DNA of 64,000 nt from Chitinophaga hostae (GTDB lineage: Bacteria; Bacteroidota; Bacteroidia; Chitinophagales; Chitinophagaceae), in assembly GCF_018224885.1 (NCBI RefSeq), contig NZ_JAGTXB010000003.1, positions 434,001 to 498,000 of the forward strand. Direction: 5' to 3'. Below the pieces are notes generated by a model that was not told where the DNA came from, made no database searches, and worked only from the letters and a program-made list of their open reading frames with translations. Positions 1 through 9,832 of the stretch are shown here, piece after piece. Both the position numbers and the translations under genes were made by a program. How positions within the stretch are numbered: the stretch's first letter is position 1; every line of letters begins with the position of its first letter.

Positions 1-83
1 ATCTTCGAGATTTCCTGCAGGTACTTCTCTACCGCCTGCGAATCACGATTGGTGATCTGGGTGGCAATTTTAAGTTGCCTCAT
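1..83 (-). CDS. rpoD: RNA polymerase primary sigma factor RpoD, N-terminal fragment
   Basis: Only the first 27 or so codons lie in the window; the gene continues past base 1. Read on the minus strand from the ATG at 83, it gives MRQLKIATQITNRD followed by SQAVEKYLQEISK. This is the characteristic start of the short Bacteroidota primary sigma factor, which lacks the long region 1.1 of the E. coli protein and opens directly with the region 1.2 motif (LEKYLQEI-like). It would direct housekeeping transcription. It is divergent from the threonine aldolase gene across a 328-base AT-rich gap. Identification rests on the N-terminal motif alone. Confidence 0.85.
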   Translation of the reverse strand, partial: MRQLKIATQITNRDSQAVEKYLQEISK

Positions 84-411
84 ATGAAAAATTGTATTGG
101 TTTATAAATAAAATAACAGCGAAAGAAATTTTTTGTTCGAATTTTTAAAATTATTAACTTACAAAGTTTCCCGCGCTTTATCCTTTTGATTCGAAATAAG
201 TCTGCAAAGATCGTGCTAACCAATCACTCTACCAAATCCTTCTTATATTTGCCAGCCATATAACAAAGTACAGTTTTATAACGGAATTTTATAGTGCTTT
301 AGTCCCTGTACCACGCTGGTTTATACAAATTTTAACAATTGATAAAGAATCATATTTAAATTAACATCTTAACTAATTTAATTGTTAAGCTGTTGCAAAT
401 TTTTCAATAAA
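84..411. other. AT-rich divergent promoter region between rpoD and threonine aldolase
   Basis: No gene is seen here. The stretch is AT-rich and must carry the promoters of rpoD (minus) and the aldolase (plus). The only good promoter-like match I see is TATATTTG at 244-251 on the plus strand, which fits the Bacteroidota -7 box TAnnTTTG. It would give a leader of about 155 bases, and no TTTG lies 19-20 bases upstream, so it is weak. Confidence 0.4.
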
Positions 412-1428
412 ATGATTGACTTTAGAAGCGACACTTTTACACGTCCCGGCCCTGGCATGTTACAGGCCATGTTACAGGCAGAAACCGGTGATGACGTTTT
501 CGGTGAAGATCCCAGTATCAATAAACTGGAAGCCATGATGGCAGCCTATTTTGGCAAAGCGGCAGCCTTGTACTGCCCTTCCGGCACAATGAGTAACCAA
601 ATAGCCATTAAAGTACATACGTTGCCGGGGGATGAAGTGGTTTGCAGTCATCTCGCACACGTGTATATTTATGAAGGAGGTGGCATTGCCTTTAACTCAG
701 GGGCACAGGTACATGCCATCACCGGCGACCGCGGCATGATCCGCGCAGCACAGGTAGAAGCAGCCATCAACCCCGACGATGTGCACAAAGCCCGCACCAG
801 CCTCGTTTGCCTGGAAAATACGTCTAACCGCGGCGGCGGATGCTGCTACGACTGGGAGGAAATGGTAAAGATCAGCGACGTTTGTAAAGCAAATGACCTC
901 GCACTGCACCTGGATGGCGCCCGTTTGTTCAACGCATTGGTAGCCACCGGACAGGACCCTGCCGCATACGGACAATTATTCGACAGCATTTCCGTTTGCC
1001 TCAATAAAGGCATGGGCTGCCCCATGGGTTCCGTACTACTTGGCAGTGAAGCCTTTATCAAATCCGCCAGGCGCATCCGCAAAAAACTGGGCGGCGGTTT
1101 GCGGCAGGCAGGCTATATGGCCGCAACCGGCATCTATGCCATGGAAAATAATATTGCCAGGCTGGCAGCAGACCACCTGCACGCCAAACAGCTCGCACAA
1201 GCACTACTGGAGAAATCTTTCGTGGGCCATATGTTGCCCGTAGAAACGAACATCCTCATTTTTGAAGTAAAGGGCGACTGGACTCCGCAGCTGTTTGCCG
1301 ATTACCTGAAAAAAGAAAATATCCTGGTAATACCCATCTCTCCAACACAGGTAAGAATTGTAACACACCTGGATATAACACCGGAGATGGTTGCGACTAC
1401 CTGTCATATTATAGCAGAGATGGCATAA
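412..1428 (+). CDS. ltaE: Low-specificity L-threonine aldolase
   Basis: A 338-residue PLP enzyme of fold type I that cleaves L-threonine or L-allo-threonine to glycine and acetaldehyde. The N-terminus MIDFRSDTFTRP is typical of the family (DxRSDT). The PLP lysine lies in SVCLNKGMGCPMGS, and the preceding LHLDGARLFNA carries the conserved Asp and Arg that contact the cofactor and substrate. I place the start at the ATG at 412; an in-frame TTG at 382 only adds ten atypical residues. The length matches the family. The stop is followed at once by a long inverted repeat, so transcription probably ends there before valS. Confidence 0.9.
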   Translation: MIDFRSDTFTRPGPGMLQAMLQAETGDDVFGEDPSINKLEAMMAAYFGKAAALYCPSGTMSNQIAIKVHTLPGDEVVCSHLAHVYIYEGGGIAFNSGAQVHAITGDRGMIRAAQVEAAINPDDVHKARTSLVCLENTSNRGGGCCYDWEEMVKISDVCKANDLALHLDGARLFNALVATGQDPAAYGQLFDSISVCLNKGMGCPMGSVLLGSEAFIKSARRIRKKLGGGLRQAGYMAATGIYAMENNIARLAADHLHAKQLAQALLEKSFVGHMLPVETNILIFEVKGDWTPQLFADYLKKENILVIPISPTQVRIVTHLDITPEMVATTCHIIAEMA

Positions 1429-1544
1429 GAGCAGAAAGCACAAAAGATAAAGCAAAAAGCTATAGAAGCGAATGATGGTAACGAATGTTTACCTGCTATC
1501 ATTCACTTCCATAGCTTTTTGCTTTATCCTTTATGCTTTCCGCT
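1429..1544. repeat. Intergenic inverted repeat, family C (AAAGC/AGCT arms)
   Basis: Arms 1446-1476 and 1498-1528 pair over 31 bases with two mismatches, and looser pairing continues outward to about 1431 and 1543. The loop contains a second small stem, GGTAA/TTACC. The arm carries AGCGAATGAT at 1467-1476, which recurs in the elements near 55.9 and 58.9 kb. The element begins directly after the aldolase stop codon and ends just before the valS promoter. Confidence 0.85.
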
Positions 1545-1564
1545 TAAAAAAAGGGATTTTCCGT

Positions 1565-1572
1565 TATTTTTG
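1565..1572 (+). promoter_or_regulatory. Candidate valS promoter -7 box
   Basis: TATTTTTG fits the Bacteroidota -7 consensus TAnnTTTG. It lies 12 bases before the ATG at 1585, giving a very short leader. No clear TTTG is found about 19 bases upstream. Confidence 0.45.
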
Positions 1573-1584
1573 CAGCCTTATATT

Positions 1585-4245
1585 ATGAATAGCATGGAAC
1601 TTTCGAAAAATTACCTGCCTGCAACGGTTGAAGAAAAATGGTACCAACAGTGGATGGACAAAGGTTATTTCCGCTCTAAGCCGGATGGCCGCCCTCCCTT
1701 TACAGTAGTTATTCCCCCTCCCAATGTGACCGGGGTCTTGCATCTTGGCCATACCCTCAACGAAACCGTCCAGGACATCCTGGTACGCCGCGCCCGTATG
1801 AGCGGGTTCAACGCCTGCTGGGTACCGGGTTCCGATCATGCGTCCATCGCTACCGAAGCCAAAGTGGTAAATATGCTCAAGCAGGAAAAAGGTATTGAAA
1901 AATCCCAGCTTACCCGCGAAGAGTTTCTTAAATACGCCTTTGAATGGAAAGATAAATATGGTGATATCATCTACCACCAGATAAAGAAACTGGGTTGCAG
2001 CTGCGACTGGGACCGGGTTACCTTTACCATGGATGACCATTATTATAAGGCCGTGATCACCGTTTTCATAGACCTTTATAAAAAGGGCGTGATCTACCGC
2101 GGTGCACGCATGATCAACTGGGATCCCAAAGCCAAAACGGCTTTAAGCGATGAGGAAGTTGAATACAAAGACCTCCAGGGTAAACTGTATCACGTTAAAT
2201 ACGCCATCACAGATGCAGCCGGTAAACCTACCGGTGAATTCATTACCATTGCTACCCAGCGTCCGGAAACCATCATGGGCGATACCGCCATCTGCGTAAA
2301 CCCGGAAGATGAAAGGTATGCACACCTGAAAAATCATTTCGCAACAGTGCCGCTGGTAAACCGCCGCGTACCCATCATCTTTGATACTTATGTAGACAAA
2401 GCATTTGGTACAGGGGCGCTGAAAGTTACACCTGCACACGATATCAATGACTATAACCTGGGTCTGAAACATAACCTGGAAATAGTGGATACCCTCAATG
2501 ACGATGGTACCCTCAGCGCCGCCGCTATTGTATTTGTGGGAGAAGACCGCTTCGTTGCCCGTAAAAAAGTAGTGGCAGCCCTGGCGGAAGAAGGTTTGCT
2601 TGTAAAAGAAGAAGAATACACTACCCGTCTTGGTTACAGCCAACGTAATCCCGACACCGTAGTAGAACCGCGTATTTCCACCCAATGGTTTGTAAAAATG
2701 GCTGAAATGGCCAAACCTGCACTGGATGCAGTGGTAAACGGTGATGTAAAAATACATCCCGGCGACCGCTTCCTGGCAACCTACAAATACTGGATGGAAA
2801 ATGTAAAGGACTGGTGTATTTCCCGCCAGCTTTGGTGGGGGCAACAAATACCCGCCTGGTATGCCCCTGATGGCACTTTTGAAGTGGCTGCCACTGCTGC
2901 CGAAGCCGTACAGCAATTTGCAGCACGCAACATCAGCATCACTGCGGAAGCACTGAAGCAGGATGAAGATTGCCTCGATACCTGGTTCAGCTCCTGGTTG
3001 TGGCCGATGGAAGTATTCAATGGCATCTCCCAACCGGATAACGAAGATATCAACTACTACTACCCTACCTCTGTACTGGTAACAGGACAGGATATTATCT
3101 TTTTCTGGGTGGCCCGTATGATCATGGCCGGCCTGGAATTCAAGGAGGTAAAGCCTTTCAGCGATGTATACTTTACTGGGATGGTACGCGACAAGCAAGG
3201 TCGTAAAATGAGTAAACAGCTGGGTAATTCCCCGGATCTGCTGGAACTCATCCACGCTTTTGGCGCCGATGCGGTACGTTTTGGTATCATGATCTCCTCA
3301 CCTGCCGGTAATGACCTGCTCTACGATGATGCCAGCTGTGAACAGGGCCGTAACTTCTGTAACAAAATATGGAATGCGCTGAAGCTGGTAAAGATGTGGG
3401 AACAACGCCAGGAAGACGACAGCGCTATCAATGCGGCGGCTGATAACTTTGCGGTGAAATGGTTTGAAAGCAGGCTCAATGAAGTGCAGCAGGAAGTAGC
3501 GGCACTGCATAAAGACTTCCGCCTTAGCGAAGGGCTGAAAGCCATTTACAGCCTGGTTTGGGACGATTTCTGCAGCTGGTACCTGGAATGGGCCAAACCT
3601 GGTTTTGAACAACCTATCCCGGCCTCCATCTATCGTAAAACAGTATACTTCTTTGAACAACTGATGCAGCTGCTGCACCCGTATATGCCCTTCATCACCG
3701 AAGAAATTTATCAGCAACTGGCTACCCGCAACGAGGATGATTCCCTGATGATCACACAATTCCTCGCACCAGCAGCACCGATACATGCTACCCTGCTGGA
3801 AGGTACCCTGGCAAAGGAAGTGATCAGCAGCATCCGTGATGCACGCAACAAAAACCAGATCAAGCCGAAAGAAACTATCATACTGCACGTAGAAACCAAA
3901 CACGACAACACTTTCAAACAACTTGAAAGTATGCTCATGAAACAGGTGAATGCATCTGCGATTCATTATGTACAGGAACCAGTGCCCGGTTGTATCACCG
4001 TTGTTATCGGGAAAGATAAATTCTACCTGGGTACTGAAACCGAGCTGGATACCACTACGCAAAAAACCACGCTCCTAAAAGACCTGGAATACTTGAAAGG
4101 ATTCCTGGTGTCTGTTGAGAAGAAGCTCTCCAACGAAGGTTTTGTACAAAAAGCAAAACCTGAAGCGGTAGAAGCGGAACGTAAGAAGAAAGCAGATGCC
4201 GAAGCAAAAATTTCGGTGATCGAGGAAAGTTTAAAATCCTTATAA
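1585..4245 (+). CDS. valS: Valyl-tRNA synthetase
   Basis: Class I aminoacyl-tRNA synthetase charging tRNA-Val in the cytoplasm; about 886 residues from the ATG at 1585 (a second ATG, at 1594, is also possible). The HIGH motif appears as HLGHTLN inside PPPNVTGVLHLGH, and the KMSKS motif as RKMSKQLGNSPD. Between them is the CP1 editing domain (ATQRPETIMGDTA, then GTGALKVTPAHD). The C-terminus is the ValRS coiled-coil arm, rich in Lys and Glu. A TTG at 1519 opens the frame earlier but the added residues are encoded by the upstream repeat, so I reject it. The gene ends in a strong terminator. Confidence 0.97.
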   Translation: MNSMELSKNYLPATVEEKWYQQWMDKGYFRSKPDGRPPFTVVIPPPNVTGVLHLGHTLNETVQDILVRRARMSGFNACWVPGSDHASIATEAKVVNMLKQEKGIEKSQLTREEFLKYAFEWKDKYGDIIYHQIKKLGCSCDWDRVTFTMDDHYYKAVITVFIDLYKKGVIYRGARMINWDPKAKTALSDEEVEYKDLQGKLYHVKYAITDAAGKPTGEFITIATQRPETIMGDTAICVNPEDERYAHLKNHFATVPLVNRRVPIIFDTYVDKAFGTGALKVTPAHDINDYNLGLKHNLEIVDTLNDDGTLSAAAIVFVGEDRFVARKKVVAALAEEGLLVKEEEYTTRLGYSQRNPDTVVEPRISTQWFVKMAEMAKPALDAVVNGDVKIHPGDRFLATYKYWMENVKDWCISRQLWWGQQIPAWYAPDGTFEVAATAAEAVQQFAARNISITAEALKQDEDCLDTWFSSWLWPMEVFNGISQPDNEDINYYYPTSVLVTGQDIIFFWVARMIMAGLEFKEVKPFSDVYFTGMVRDKQGRKMSKQLGNSPDLLELIHAFGADAVRFGIMISSPAGNDLLYDDASCEQGRNFCNKIWNALKLVKMWEQRQEDDSAINAAADNFAVKWFESRLNEVQQEVAALHKDFRLSEGLKAIYSLVWDDFCSWYLEWAKPGFEQPIPASIYRKTVYFFEQLMQLLHPYMPFITEEIYQQLATRNEDDSLMITQFLAPAAPIHATLLEGTLAKEVISSIRDARNKNQIKPKETIILHVETKHDNTFKQLESMLMKQVNASAIHYVQEPVPGCITVVIGKDKFYLGTETELDTTTQKTTLLKDLEYLKGFLVSVEKKLSNEGFVQKAKPEAVEAERKKKADAEAKISVIEESLKSL

Positions 4246-4253
4246 TTTTTATC

Positions 4254-4287
4254 ATCGCCCGGTCGTTACTATACCGGGCGATTTTTT
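4254..4287 (+). terminator. Rho-independent terminator after valS
   Basis: A 10-bp stem, ATCGCCCGGT/ACCGGGCGAT, with a 9-base loop and then a run of T. It starts 8 bases past the valS stop. Confidence 0.85.
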
Positions 4288-4302
4288 ATCCCCCGCACTA
4301 TC

Positions 4303-4779
4303 ATGCAAAAACACCTGTTACTTAGTTTCATATTAGCCACGATGGTTTCACCGGTATTTGCGCAGTCCGGAAAAAAGAGTACGGCAACACCGGCGGCTGT
4401 TAGCAATAAAAGGCCGATGAAACTGCGCAGCAGCTGGAGTATTTACCTAAGCGATACGCTGCCAAAAACGGAAGTGATGAAGCTGCTGGATTCTGCCCTG
4501 GTGGTGCGCGATGAAAAGAATATCAAATATCCTGTTATCTCCTTTGCCTTTACTTACGAAAGACATGAGCCTTACCTGAACGATACCACCGGGCAACCCG
4601 CTGTGTATAAGGATTTTACCGGTGATAATTTCAAAGCACCTGCGCTGTCTCCGGCATGGAGCAAAAGTTTGAAAGAAACGCTCCAAACTGGCGACATCCT
4701 ATATTTTGATGAGATCATCATCAAATATGCAGAAGAAAAATTCTACAAAGCGCCTCCTCTCCAGATCAAAGTAAAATAA
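4303..4779 (+). CDS. Secreted protein resembling the GldM C-terminal domain
   Basis: A 158-residue protein with a clear signal peptide (residues 1-20, cleavage after VFA). After a Thr/Ala-rich linker, a single domain includes KYPVISFAFTYER and ends with GDILYFDEIIIKYAEEKFYKAPPLQIKVK in two stretches. That pattern of a beta-rich domain closing with a 'GDxIYFxxI' strand recalls the C-terminal domain of the gliding and T9SS motor protein GldM, but here it stands alone without the transmembrane anchor. This is a resemblance by eye, so the function is unassigned. It is convergent with the next gene with only one base between stop codons. Confidence 0.6.
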   Translation: MQKHLLLSFILATMVSPVFAQSGKKSTATPAAVSNKRPMKLRSSWSIYLSDTLPKTEVMKLLDSALVVRDEKNIKYPVISFAFTYERHEPYLNDTTGQPAVYKDFTGDNFKAPALSPAWSKSLKETLQTGDILYFDEIIIKYAEEKFYKAPPLQIKVK

Positions 4780-4780
4780 A

Positions 4781-7585
4781 TCAGTAATTAAACAACTGCT
4801 GTATCGGGATGATAAAATCTACCCGGTTCTGTGCATTGTCTGCCGGATCCTGGTCGAACAAATGGCTGAAACGCACGCCGAATGTGAATGGCAGTGCATT
4901 GCCAATACGGGTATCAAAGAACAACTCTGTTCCGGCTGAAGTATAGCGGGTATCGGTTTTTTGCGGAGCGTAGGTAGCCATGCTGTAGTCGTAGAAAAGG
5001 TTGGCCCGGATCCGGTTAAAGTATAATATCTGTGCAAAGCCCCAGTCGGGGTACGCCAGCGGCAGGTGGTAATTAGCGCCCAGCTTATAAATACGGGTAT
5101 AAAAAGGTGTATTATACCCTCTCGCATATACGAAGTTATCTGTAAAGGTATAGTTGAAAGATTGGTCCCGCTGCTGGAAGGCGGCCTGCAAAACCAGGTT
5201 ATGATTTGGCCATAGCCCCGGTAAATACTGATCCAGCCGTGCATACAGTTGCTCTGCGTACAAACCATTCACCGATGTATTATACTGCACCGCCAGGTAC
5301 TGTCCGAAATGGGTGAATATGTTCTGCAGCGCCTTGATGCGTTGATTGCTGAAGATAATGGTATTGCTGAGGAACTGGAGATCATTTCCCTTGTATTTAC
5401 TATCGAGGTATCGATGACGGACGTTGTAATTACTACCTACTGCCAGGCTGCGGCTATAGAGTCCGCCGGAAAAATTAAGCGGAATACTCAACCCGATATG
5501 TGCGGTGGCCTCGTTCCAGTACACCCTGTTCCTGTTTTGATCGAGCCCGTTGCGGTTAATGGCATAATCAGCCCCTACCGACAACATGGGGAACCAGCCT
5601 CCAAAGGTAAAGCCGGCGGCAATGTCGGAGCTTTCTTCATTACGGTTATAGGTATAACCGATGCTGGTAGAAGTGGTACTTAAAATGTTTTCCCCAATCA
5701 GTGAAATGCCGAAATCCGGATCGTTGAAGGACGGAACCCAGCTGTGAAAGTTAAAGGGATGCGTAAGCTGCCGATATTTCTTCACCGGCAGCGAATCCTT
5801 TGGCACAATCCCAAGGATATCGCCCCCTTCTTTGAACTGCGGCTGCAGCCATGTACTGCGGCCATCGGCGGTTACAGGTACTTCTTTCCAATTGTTTTGA
5901 CGCAACGCGGCATGATACAGTTTATACCCTTTGATGGTGAATTCACTGAACAGCAGACTATCTTTTTCCGGATCCGGGGCCATGTGCATTGCACTGTTTC
6001 CACGGTCGGTAACTTCGAATGTTTTCCGGTCGGCTAACGTGAGCGCGTATACGTTGTTTACATCCCGGTAGCCGCTTGTGAAATAAACCGTATCGCCTTC
6101 AACGGCCGGTATGCCTATTACATTGAAGCTAAAGGGTGTTAAGAGGGTGCTTTCGCCGGTAGCCAGGGATTGCTGTACCAGGGCCATTTCTCCTTTCGGG
6201 TTACGTACTGCGCTGATCACGGCCTGGTCGTTGGCGGCAAAACGGGGATAGGTATAATACCAGTTCTCCCGATTGGGCAATTCTTTTTCCAGGGCGCCCG
6301 TTTTGGCATTGATCAGCTGCAGGTGGCATTGCATATCGGTGGTGGTGGCTACTGTGATCACCTGTTCACCATTTGCGCTGATATCAGGTGAAAAGAACTT
6401 GCCTCTGGCAGAAATTGTTTTCGTATGCCCGGTAGCGTTATCCCATATACGGATCACGGAAAAATCTTTCCAACCCCAGCGTGCGTCGAAGCGAGCAGCT
6501 GCCCAGGCGATTCGTCCGTTGCGGTAACTGAAAAAATCATCATATACAATACCGGGTCTTACCAGCAGCTGTTCCTTACCGGCTGTATTAAGCCGATAGA
6601 TGCCGGCCAGTTTGTTCCGGGCATTTTTGAGTACAATCCACTCGTTATGACCTGCGGCGTATACGTACTTATAGTCGGTCACCTGTTTAGCCACAGGCAA
6701 CACAGACACGGCCGGCGTAGTATCCGGACGGGCGGCATAACTGTTCCAGAGTGGTTGATACTCTTTTAGCATGGCATGGTAAAAGCCTGTAATGTTTTTA
6801 CCGGTTCGTTTTTTCAGGCTTTGTGACAGCGGGTAAAAAACGCCGCGGAAACGTACGGCGTCTGTGGTCACGTCTTTCCAGAAAGTTTGGCCATAATGTT
6901 CGCGCCCATAGGTCGACATAAGGTAGCCCAGCGGATAGTGGTCCGGCACATAATCGACATAGGAGCCATTCCGGATTTTCATATAGGCGTACTGTTTACC
7001 TGCGAGTGAAAGTCCGCGGAAACCGTCAAAAAAGCCGGGGAGTCGGCCACGTCCCTGTGGAGTCAGCGCGGTTTCCATCACTACGGCATCTCCCTCCCAG
7101 AACCAGTTGGGTACGGCAATGTTGGTGACGGCTGCCTGTCCGAGCTGGCCGCCCAGGATGGAAAACACTTTGGAGAGCCCCTGCCGGAAGTTCATATTCT
7201 GCAATACATGCCGGTATTCGTGTACGGACAGTTGCTCAATCCAGTTGAGGGAGCCGAGATCCAGGGAATTTGGTGAAGGGGTCAGGTAAAATTCGGAGCG
7301 GAAAGGGCCCAGTTGCACATATCCGTTGGATTGCATGGTTTGGTTCTGCAATACAATATTCACTTTTCTTTCCAGGGGACCGATAGAGGTCCGTGTATAG
7401 CGGTTAAGGTAATGTACTATGTTGGCAACGCGTTCTCCCTGTGCCGTCATTCCTTTGGGGAAGATGACCCGTACCGTATCCGTATTTATTTGCTGCCATT
7501 TCAGGGAAGGCGGGTTGCCGCCGAATTGTTGCGCTGATAAAGAAAGGGAAAGGGCAGAAAAAGCAATAATGGCGAGGAGACGCAT
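4781..7585 (-). CDS. Outer-membrane protein: HEYRH metallopeptidase-like domain, TolB-like propeller, C-terminal beta-barrel
   Basis: A 934-residue exported protein with a signal peptide (residues 1-18, ending LSAQ). Residues about 20-300 carry WIEQLSVHEYRHVLQ, a HExxH zinc-binding motif like that of gluzincin-type domains, with a downstream WFWEGDAV that could supply the third ligand. Residues about 300-600 look like a TolB/WD-type propeller (repeats such as FFSPDISANGEQVITVA). The last 250 residues are alternating aromatic strands ending in a terminal aromatic (FNY), as in an outer-membrane barrel. It is probably a surface protein; substrate unknown. Its whole upstream intergenic region is an inverted repeat. 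Confidence 0.75.
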   Translation of the reverse strand: MRLLAIIAFSALSLSLSAQQFGGNPPSLKWQQINTDTVRVIFPKGMTAQGERVANIVHYLNRYTRTSIGPLERKVNIVLQNQTMQSNGYVQLGPFRSEFYLTPSPNSLDLGSLNWIEQLSVHEYRHVLQNMNFRQGLSKVFSILGGQLGQAAVTNIAVPNWFWEGDAVVMETALTPQGRGRLPGFFDGFRGLSLAGKQYAYMKIRNGSYVDYVPDHYPLGYLMSTYGREHYGQTFWKDVTTDAVRFRGVFYPLSQSLKKRTGKNITGFYHAMLKEYQPLWNSYAARPDTTPAVSVLPVAKQVTDYKYVYAAGHNEWIVLKNARNKLAGIYRLNTAGKEQLLVRPGIVYDDFFSYRNGRIAWAAARFDARWGWKDFSVIRIWDNATGHTKTISARGKFFSPDISANGEQVITVATTTDMQCHLQLINAKTGALEKELPNRENWYYTYPRFAANDQAVISAVRNPKGEMALVQQSLATGESTLLTPFSFNVIGIPAVEGDTVYFTSGYRDVNNVYALTLADRKTFEVTDRGNSAMHMAPDPEKDSLLFSEFTIKGYKLYHAALRQNNWKEVPVTADGRSTWLQPQFKEGGDILGIVPKDSLPVKKYRQLTHPFNFHSWVPSFNDPDFGISLIGENILSTTSTSIGYTYNRNEESSDIAAGFTFGGWFPMLSVGADYAINRNGLDQNRNRVYWNEATAHIGLSIPLNFSGGLYSRSLAVGSNYNVRHRYLDSKYKGNDLQFLSNTIIFSNQRIKALQNIFTHFGQYLAVQYNTSVNGLYAEQLYARLDQYLPGLWPNHNLVLQAAFQQRDQSFNYTFTDNFVYARGYNTPFYTRIYKLGANYHLPLAYPDWGFAQILYFNRIRANLFYDYSMATYAPQKTDTRYTSAGTELFFDTRIGNALPFTFGVRFSHLFDQDPADNAQNRVDFIIPIQQLFNY

Positions 7586-7587
7586 AA

Positions 7588-7740
7588 AAAAATTACGAAT
7601 TACGAATTACGGATGAAATGTCGGATCTAAGCGGATGATTATACTGTATAAACGAAAATATGTTTCTTTCCTTATATTATAACATGGAATTCGACAATAT
7701 GCCCAGTTATATCTGTCATTTCATCCGTAATTCGTAATTC
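7588..7740. repeat. Intergenic inverted repeat, family A (AATTACG arms)
   Basis: Perfect 23-bp arms at 7598-7620 and 7717-7739, built of tandem AATTACG units, enclosing 96 bases. The element fills nearly the whole gap. It starts 3 bases upstream of the barrel-protein start codon and ends 5 bases from the sdaA stop, both on the minus strand. Confidence 0.85.
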
Positions 7741-7745
7741 TTTCT

Positions 7746-9173
7746 TTAACATTCCGGTAAACTGATGGGAATATTCACTGCCAGTCCGCCATCGGAGGTT
7801 TCCTTATATTTTGAGTTCATGTCCTGGGCTGTTTCCCACATCGTTTTCACAACGGCATCCAGTGATACCTTGGCCAGTTCGGGGTTACTTTGCAGGGCCA
7901 GTTGGGAAGCTGTAATGGCTTTAATGGCGCCCATGGTATTCCTTTCAATGCAGGGTACCTGTACCAACCCGCCGATTGGGTCGCAGGTAAGACCAAGGTG
8001 GTGTTCCATGGCTATTTCTGCGGCCATCAGCACCTGGCGCTGGGAACCTCCCAGGCATTCGGTGAGGGCAGCAGCGGCCATCGCGGAGGATACGCCAATT
8101 TCTGCCTGGCAACCGCCCATGGCTGCGGAAATGGTAGAACGTTTCTTAAAGATACTGCCTATTTCAGATGCGGTGAGCAGGAACTGCTGGATCTTATCTT
8201 CATGGAAGCCATCGCAGAAAGCAATATAGTATTGCAATACAGCGGGGATTACGCCGGCGGCGCCGTTGGTGGGAGCGGTTACTACGCGGCCAAAGGAAGC
8301 ATTTTCTTCGTTTACGGCAAGCGCGAAGCAGCTTACCCAGTCGAGCGTATAGCTAAAATGTTCCCCGCCTTCCCTGATGGCGGCAATCCAGGAGGCATAA
8401 TCGGTATAGGTACGGCCCTTTAATAATTTTTTGCTGAGCGTGGCAGCGCGGCGGCCAACTTTCAGTCCACCGGGTAATTCTCCGGCGGTATGGCATCCGC
8501 GGTAGGTGCATTCCTGCATTACGCGCCAGATGTTGAGCAGCCCCTGGCGGGTTTCTTCTTCCGGACGCCAGGCGTTTTCATTTTCCATTACCAGTTCGGA
8601 AATACTGTACCCTGTTTTGATACACCACTGCAACAGCTGCCGCGCCGTATCGATCGGGAAAGGCAGATCCACCTGTTGTCCGCTGCTGCCATTTTCACCT
8701 TCCTGTACTACAAAGCCGCCACCAATAGAATACCAGGTGGAAGCGATTTGGTCTCCGTTGATAAAAGAAACCAGGAAAGTGAGCGCGTTAGGATGGAAAG
8801 GCAATGATTCTTCAAAAAGGAAATCAATATCTTCTACCGGGTCAAAATCTATTTCATATTTGCCTGCTAGCATCATTTTACGTTGGCGGCGGATACTATC
8901 TATTTTGGGGTTGATCTGGTTCACGTCAAAAGTAACGGGATCATCGCCACAAAGTCCGAGCTGTACGGCGATATCAGTACCGTGCCCATGGCCGGTTTTG
9001 GCGAGCGATCCATACAACAGCACCTGTACCTTGCTCACTTCTGCCAGTTTACCCTGTTGTTCCAGCTGAGCCAGGAAATGGAGTGCAGCCCGCCATGGGC
9101 CTAAGGTATGTGAGCTGGATGGACCAACGCCTATCTTAAAAATGTCGAATACTGAAATACATTCGTGTGCCAC
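7746..9173 (-). CDS. sdaA: L-serine ammonia-lyase (single-chain, iron-sulfur)
   Basis: A 475-residue enzyme deaminating L-serine to pyruvate and ammonia with a [4Fe-4S] cluster. The beta domain opens with [22 protein letters not shown] and the alpha domain contains [15 protein letters not shown]. Candidate cluster cysteines lie in [17 protein letters not shown] and VPCIERN. The first codon is a GTG at 9173; I see no better in-frame ATG upstream. It fuses the alpha and beta domains, as in enterobacterial SdaA. It probably shares a transcript with the barrel-protein gene downstream unless the repeat between them ends transcription. Confidence 0.95.
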   Translation of the reverse strand: MAHECISVFDIFKIGVGPSSSHTLGPWRAALHFLAQLEQQGKLAEVSKVQVLLYGSLAKTGHGHGTDIAVQLGLCGDDPVTFDVNQINPKIDSIRRQRKMMLAGKYEIDFDPVEDIDFLFEESLPFHPNALTFLVSFINGDQIASTWYSIGGGFVVQEGENGSSGQQVDLPFPIDTARQLLQWCIKTGYSISELVMENENAWRPEEETRQGLLNIWRVMQECTYRGCHTAGELPGGLKVGRRAATLSKKLLKGRTYTDYASWIAAIREGGEHFSYTLDWVSCFALAVNEENASFGRVVTAPTNGAAGVIPAVLQYYIAFCDGFHEDKIQQFLLTASEIGSIFKKRSTISAAMGGCQAEIGVSSAMAAAALTECLGGSQRQVLMAAEIAMEHHLGLTCDPIGGLVQVPCIERNTMGAIKAITASQLALQSNPELAKVSLDAVVKTMWETAQDMNSKYKETSDGGLAVNIPISLPEC

Positions 9174-9232
9174 TATTTTCTTATTTATCCGTAAAATTAA
9201 CGGAAAGCATGCGAATAAAACAATTCCGTAAA

Positions 9233-9263
9233 AAAGCGGCGCCAGCTGAGCCGGCGCCGCTTT
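9233..9263 (-). terminator. Terminator after the FKBP lipoprotein gene
   Basis: An 11-bp stem AAAGCGGCGCC/GGCGCCGCTTT; on the minus strand it is followed by a T run. It lies 24 bases downstream of the stop at 9287 and ahead of the sdaA start. Confidence 0.85.
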
Positions 9264-9286
9264 ACACTTATCAGGTGTATAAGAAA

Positions 9287-9766
9287 TTACTTGTTCTGAA
9301 AGTCTTTCAGTTTAACATTAAAAATCAATACGGTATTTCCCGGAATGGGGCTTTGTCCACGGGGACCATAAGCATATATAGATGGCAGGAAAAGATTGAT
9401 TTCTCCGCCCCTACCTATTTTGGGAATACCTATTGTCCAGCCGCTGATCACCCGGTTCAAGTCCAGGGATATATTATAACTGCTGTCAAACACTTTTTTA
9501 TCAAGGAAAATACCAATATAGGCCACTGTTACATTGGCCGCCGCGTTAGCGGTATCTGTTGTTTGTCCTCTGTTCACGATCTGGTAAAAGATGCCCAGGG
9601 AATCGTGTTTTACATTCTGAATGTTGTTGGCGGCGATGTAGTTCACAATTTTTGTAGAATCGATCGTATACTGTGCCTTCCAATCGTATGGTGGTTCATC
9701 CTCTTTTTTAGAGCAGGCCACCAATGCTAACACAAACAATCCTCCCAACAGAAAAACTTTCTTCAT
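9287..9766 (-). CDS. FKBP-type peptidyl-prolyl isomerase lipoprotein
   Basis: A 159-residue lipoprotein: leader [18 protein letters not shown] puts the lipid-modified Cys at residue 18, then a charged KKEDEPP linker. The C-terminal half has FKBP features: [25 protein letters not shown], then [22 protein letters not shown], matching the 'AYG...IPPNxxLxFxVEL' signature. It would catalyse proline isomerisation in secreted or outer-membrane client proteins. It pairs with the next gene upstream, a second FKBP lipoprotein on the same strand 66 bases away; the two look like an old tandem duplication. Confidence 0.85.
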   Translation of the reverse strand: MKKVFLLGGLFVLALVACSKKEDEPPYDWKAQYTIDSTKIVNYIAANNIQNVKHDSLGIFYQIVNRGQTTDTANAAANVTVAYIGIFLDKKVFDSSYNISLDLNRVISGWTIGIPKIGRGGEINLFLPSIYAYGPRGQSPIPGNTVLIFNVKLKDFQNK

Positions 9767-9832
9767 ACAATTACGGTTTCGGTTTTATGATGAAATTAAA
9801 AAGTGACGATACAGCAGGCAATAGTAAGGAGT

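Noticed and set aside
382..411. An upstream TTG start for the aldolase
   Set aside because: The added ten residues are unlike the family, whose N-terminus matches the ATG at 412.
2143..3255. A 370-codon open frame on the minus strand inside valS
   Set aside because: It is the antisense shadow of a strongly coding gene and has no family features.
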